In this document: positions 6,300 through 8,284 of the stretch, one piece after another
Layout of the letters: each line of letters opens with the position of its first letter
Position numbering within the stretch: the first letter of the stretch is position 1
Assembly: GCA_905210525.1 (NCBI GenBank)
Contig: CAJLXE010000059.1
Location: 1 to 8,284 of the forward strand
Direction: 5' to 3'
Length of the DNA: 8,284 bases
Source: an uncultured Clostridia bacterium
Lineage (GTDB): Bacteria > Bacillota > Clostridia > HGM11327
The notes under the pieces: generated by a model
What the model was told of the DNA's origin: nothing
What the model saw: the letters and a program-made list of their open reading frames with translations, nothing else
Database searches by the model: none
Translations under genes and position numbers: made by a program

Positions 6300-8284
6300 T
6301 TATTTTTTATGTGCAGAACGGTATATCCATTTGGTGAATTCAACTATGGGTATTATCAATACCGAAAGACCGAACGCTACCAGATATTCTGTAATATCAA
6401 GTCTTGCAAAGTCGAACGCTTCTGCCAGAAAAGGTATTTCGACTACTATTGTTGTGGCTATAAGCGAAGCGATTGCGGCACCCCAGAGCCACATATTGCT
6501 GTGGTTCATTTTGAATATCGAACCGTGCAGAGAACGCATATTGAATGAATGGAATATTTCGCACATTGAAAGCGTGAGGAACGCCATTGATGTGCCGAGA
6601 TCTGCTGCGGTGTATCCCAGAGTTGCAGCGGTTGCTCCGCCTACCGCATGATACCCGTCAAAAAGAACATATCTTCCTATAAAATAGGAAGCAAGTGTAA
6701 TCAGTGTTACGAATATACCCTGATATGCTACCGCAAAGCCGACACCTTCGGCAAATATGCCCTCTTTGGAGCTTCTCGGAGAACGGTTCATTATATCGTT
6801 TTCGGGTTTTTCCATGCCGAGCGCAAGAGCAGGGAAGCAGTCTGTGATAAGATTGATCCAAAGCAGATGCGGTGCTTTGAATATTGTGAATCCGAGCAAT
6901 GTGGCAATAAATATCGAAAGTACTTCGGCAAGGTTGGACGCAAGCAAAAACTGAATTGCCTTTCTTATATTGTCGTATATGCGTCTGCCTTCGCCGACTG
7001 CCGATACTATTGTTGCAAAGTTGTCGTCCGCAAGAATCATGTCGGCGACATTTTTGGTGACATCGGTACCGGTTATGCCCATTCCTACGCCTATGTCGGC
7101 ATTTTTTATGGACGGAGCATCGTTTACGCCGTCGCCTGTCATTGCTGTGACTTTACCTTTTTTACGCCATGCATTTACTATCTTTGTTTTGTGTTCGGGT
7201 TGAACGCGAGCGTAGACAGAATATTTTTCCACCTCGGAATCAAAGACATCCTCCGGAATTTTGTCAAGTTCTGCGCCCGTTATTGCCTGATCGGGGCTTT
7301 CTATTATTCCGAGTTGTTTTGCTATTGCGACTGCGGTATCCTTGTGATCTCCCGTTATCATTATGGGTCTTATGCCGGCACTGCGACATTTGTCTATTGC
7401 AGGCTTTACTTCGGGACGCACAGGATCTATCATGCCTACAAGTCCGACAAAAATAAGATCCTTTTCGAGCAGTGAGCATTCGTATGCATCGGGTTCTTTG
7501 TCAAGCTTTTTCATTGCAACGGCAAGTATTCTTAAAGCCTGATCTGCCATTTTTTTATTTGCGGCGATTATTGCGGCGTATTTTTTCTGAGACATCGGTT
7601 CGATTTCGCCGTTATCACCGTAAACGTGGGAACATCTTGAGAGTATTTCGTCAGGTGCGCCTTTTGTGAACTGAATGATTTCGCCGTTTTGTTTGCGATG
7701 AACGGTTGTCATCATTTTTCTTGACGAATCAAAAGGTACTTCACCGATTCGCACGTATTCTTTTTTCTGATCGTCTTTATTGAGACCGAGCTTGTATGCG
7801 TAATTTACGAGTGCACATTCCGTAGGTTCACCAACAGCATTTAGGCAGTCTTTGTCTATTTCGGCATCTGAGCAGAGCGACATTGCAGTTGCAATAAGTT
7901 TTTCGTTGCTTCCGTAATGCTCAACAACCGTCATTTTGTTTTGAGTAAGGGTGCCGGTTTTGTCGGAACATATTATTTGAGTACATCCCAATGTTTCCAC
8001 AGCGGTCATTTTTCTTATTATTGCACTGCGTTTGGACATATTCGTAACGCCGATTGAGAGTACTATTGTAACTACGGTTGCAAGTCCTTCGGGGATTGCG
8101 GCTACCGCGAGCGATACGGCTATCATAAACGTATTCAGAACGGTCTCAAATTCAAGAGTGCCGGCTTTAGCAAGCGATATTGCGAATATTACGATACATA
8201 TTCCTATTACAAGATATGTGAGTATTTTGGAGAGCTGGGAAAGCTTTATCTGGAGCGGTGTTTTTGAATCCTGAGCCTGTGTAA
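6300..8284 (-). CDS. Calcium-transporting P-type ATPase, type IIA/SERCA-like (N-terminus beyond window edge)
   Basis: This ATP-driven cation pump most likely exports calcium across the cytoplasmic membrane. The frame is open to the right edge (660 visible codons, numbered here from the first). It starts at the pre-M3 motif SKTPLQIKLSQL, so the ATG at 8126 is internal. About 220 residues with M1-M2 and the actuator domain are outside. Visible elements in order are AAIPEGL in M4 (E65), the phosphorylation site DKTGTLT (D107), GEPTECAL in the nucleotide domain, FTKGAPDE (K207), MITGDHKDTA and the hinge MTGDGVNDAP. M5 has SNLAEV (N450, E453) and M6 has NLITD (N477, T480, D481). The remaining hydrophobic spans follow to the C-terminus. 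The calcium ligands of SERCA in M4, M5 and M6 are all kept, but the Glu908 position in M8 is serine (S572). Closely related pumps for other cations cannot be fully excluded. The gene is convergent with the plus-strand genes, and its promoter is outside. Confidence 0.95.
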   Translation of the reverse strand, partial: TQAQDSKTPLQIKLSQLSKILTYLVIGICIVIFAISLAKAGTLEFETVLNTFMIAVSLAVAAIPEGLATVVTIVLSIGVTNMSKRSAIIRKMTAVETLGCTQIICSDKTGTLTQNKMTVVEHYGSNEKLIATAMSLCSDAEIDKDCLNAVGEPTECALVNYAYKLGLNKDDQKKEYVRIGEVPFDSSRKMMTTVHRKQNGEIIQFTKGAPDEILSRCSHVYGDNGEIEPMSQKKYAAIIAANKKMADQALRILAVAMKKLDKEPDAYECSLLEKDLIFVGLVGMIDPVRPEVKPAIDKCRSAGIRPIMITGDHKDTAVAIAKQLGIIESPDQAITGAELDKIPEDVFDSEVEKYSVYARVQPEHKTKIVNAWRKKGKVTAMTGDGVNDAPSIKNADIGVGMGITGTDVTKNVADMILADDNFATIVSAVGEGRRIYDNIRKAIQFLLASNLAEVLSIFIATLLGFTIFKAPHLLWINLITDCFPALALGMEKPENDIMNRSPRSSKEGIFAEGVGFAVAYQGIFVTLITLASYFIGRYVLFDGYHAVGGATAATLGYTAADLGTSMAFLTLSMCEIFHSFNMRSLHGSIFKMNHSNMWLWGAAIASLIATTIVVEIPFLAEAFDFARLDITEYLVAFGLSVLIIPIVEFTKWIYRSAHKK

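Noticed and set aside
6648..7475. Long plus-strand open frame of 275 codons opposite the calcium ATPase gene
   Set aside because: It lies antisense to a strongly recognised coding region, has a Cys/Tyr-rich composition with no recognisable domain, and lacks a ribosome-binding site and start context. It is a frame shadow.
8124..8126. ATG on the minus strand as the start of the calcium ATPase
   Set aside because: The frame continues upstream with a typical TPLQ motif and M3 span and reaches the window edge without a stop. Starting here would also remove part of the transport core.

Overview
The window looks like ordinary chromosomal DNA from an anaerobic, moderately AT-rich Firmicute, probably a member of the Clostridia. 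This placement is an inference. It rests on strong AGGAGG or GGTGAT ribosome-binding sites, mixed ATG/GTG/TTG starts, heavy use of ATA for isoleucine and of AGA codons, and the protein families present. I saw no mobile element, CRISPR array, tRNA or rRNA, and coding density is very high.

Positions 1 to 3652 hold the F1 end of an F-type ATP synthase operon in the order alpha (atpA, cut by the left edge), gamma (atpG), beta (atpD), epsilon (atpC). Nucleotide-binding and catalytic motifs are intact in alpha and beta. The epsilon subunit is only 88 residues. It consists of the N-terminal beta-sandwich alone and lacks the C-terminal helical domain that inhibits ATP hydrolysis in many bacteria.

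Positions 3697 to 6204 continue on the same strand, with no visible terminator after atpC. They carry three closely packed genes: an MGDG-synthase/UgtP-type glycolipid glycosyltransferase, a divergent PlsY-like membrane acyltransferase, and a membrane-anchored DUF218 (YdcF/SanA/ElyC-like) protein. Together they suggest a small membrane-lipid or envelope module. The PlsY-like protein keeps the family's GATN and GGK signatures but lacks residues considered essential in PlsY, so its reaction is uncertain.

A strong intrinsic terminator at 6224-6261 separates this plus-strand series from a convergent gene. That gene encodes a type IIA (SERCA-like) calcium-transporting P-type ATPase on the minus strand, whose N-terminal part runs off the right edge. 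Its catalytic motifs are intact, but the position matching SERCA Glu908 is serine, which suggests a single transported calcium ion.

I found no clearly new system. The points most worth a second look are the PlsY-like protein without canonical catalytic residues and its pairing with the glycosyltransferase, followed by the short epsilon subunit.
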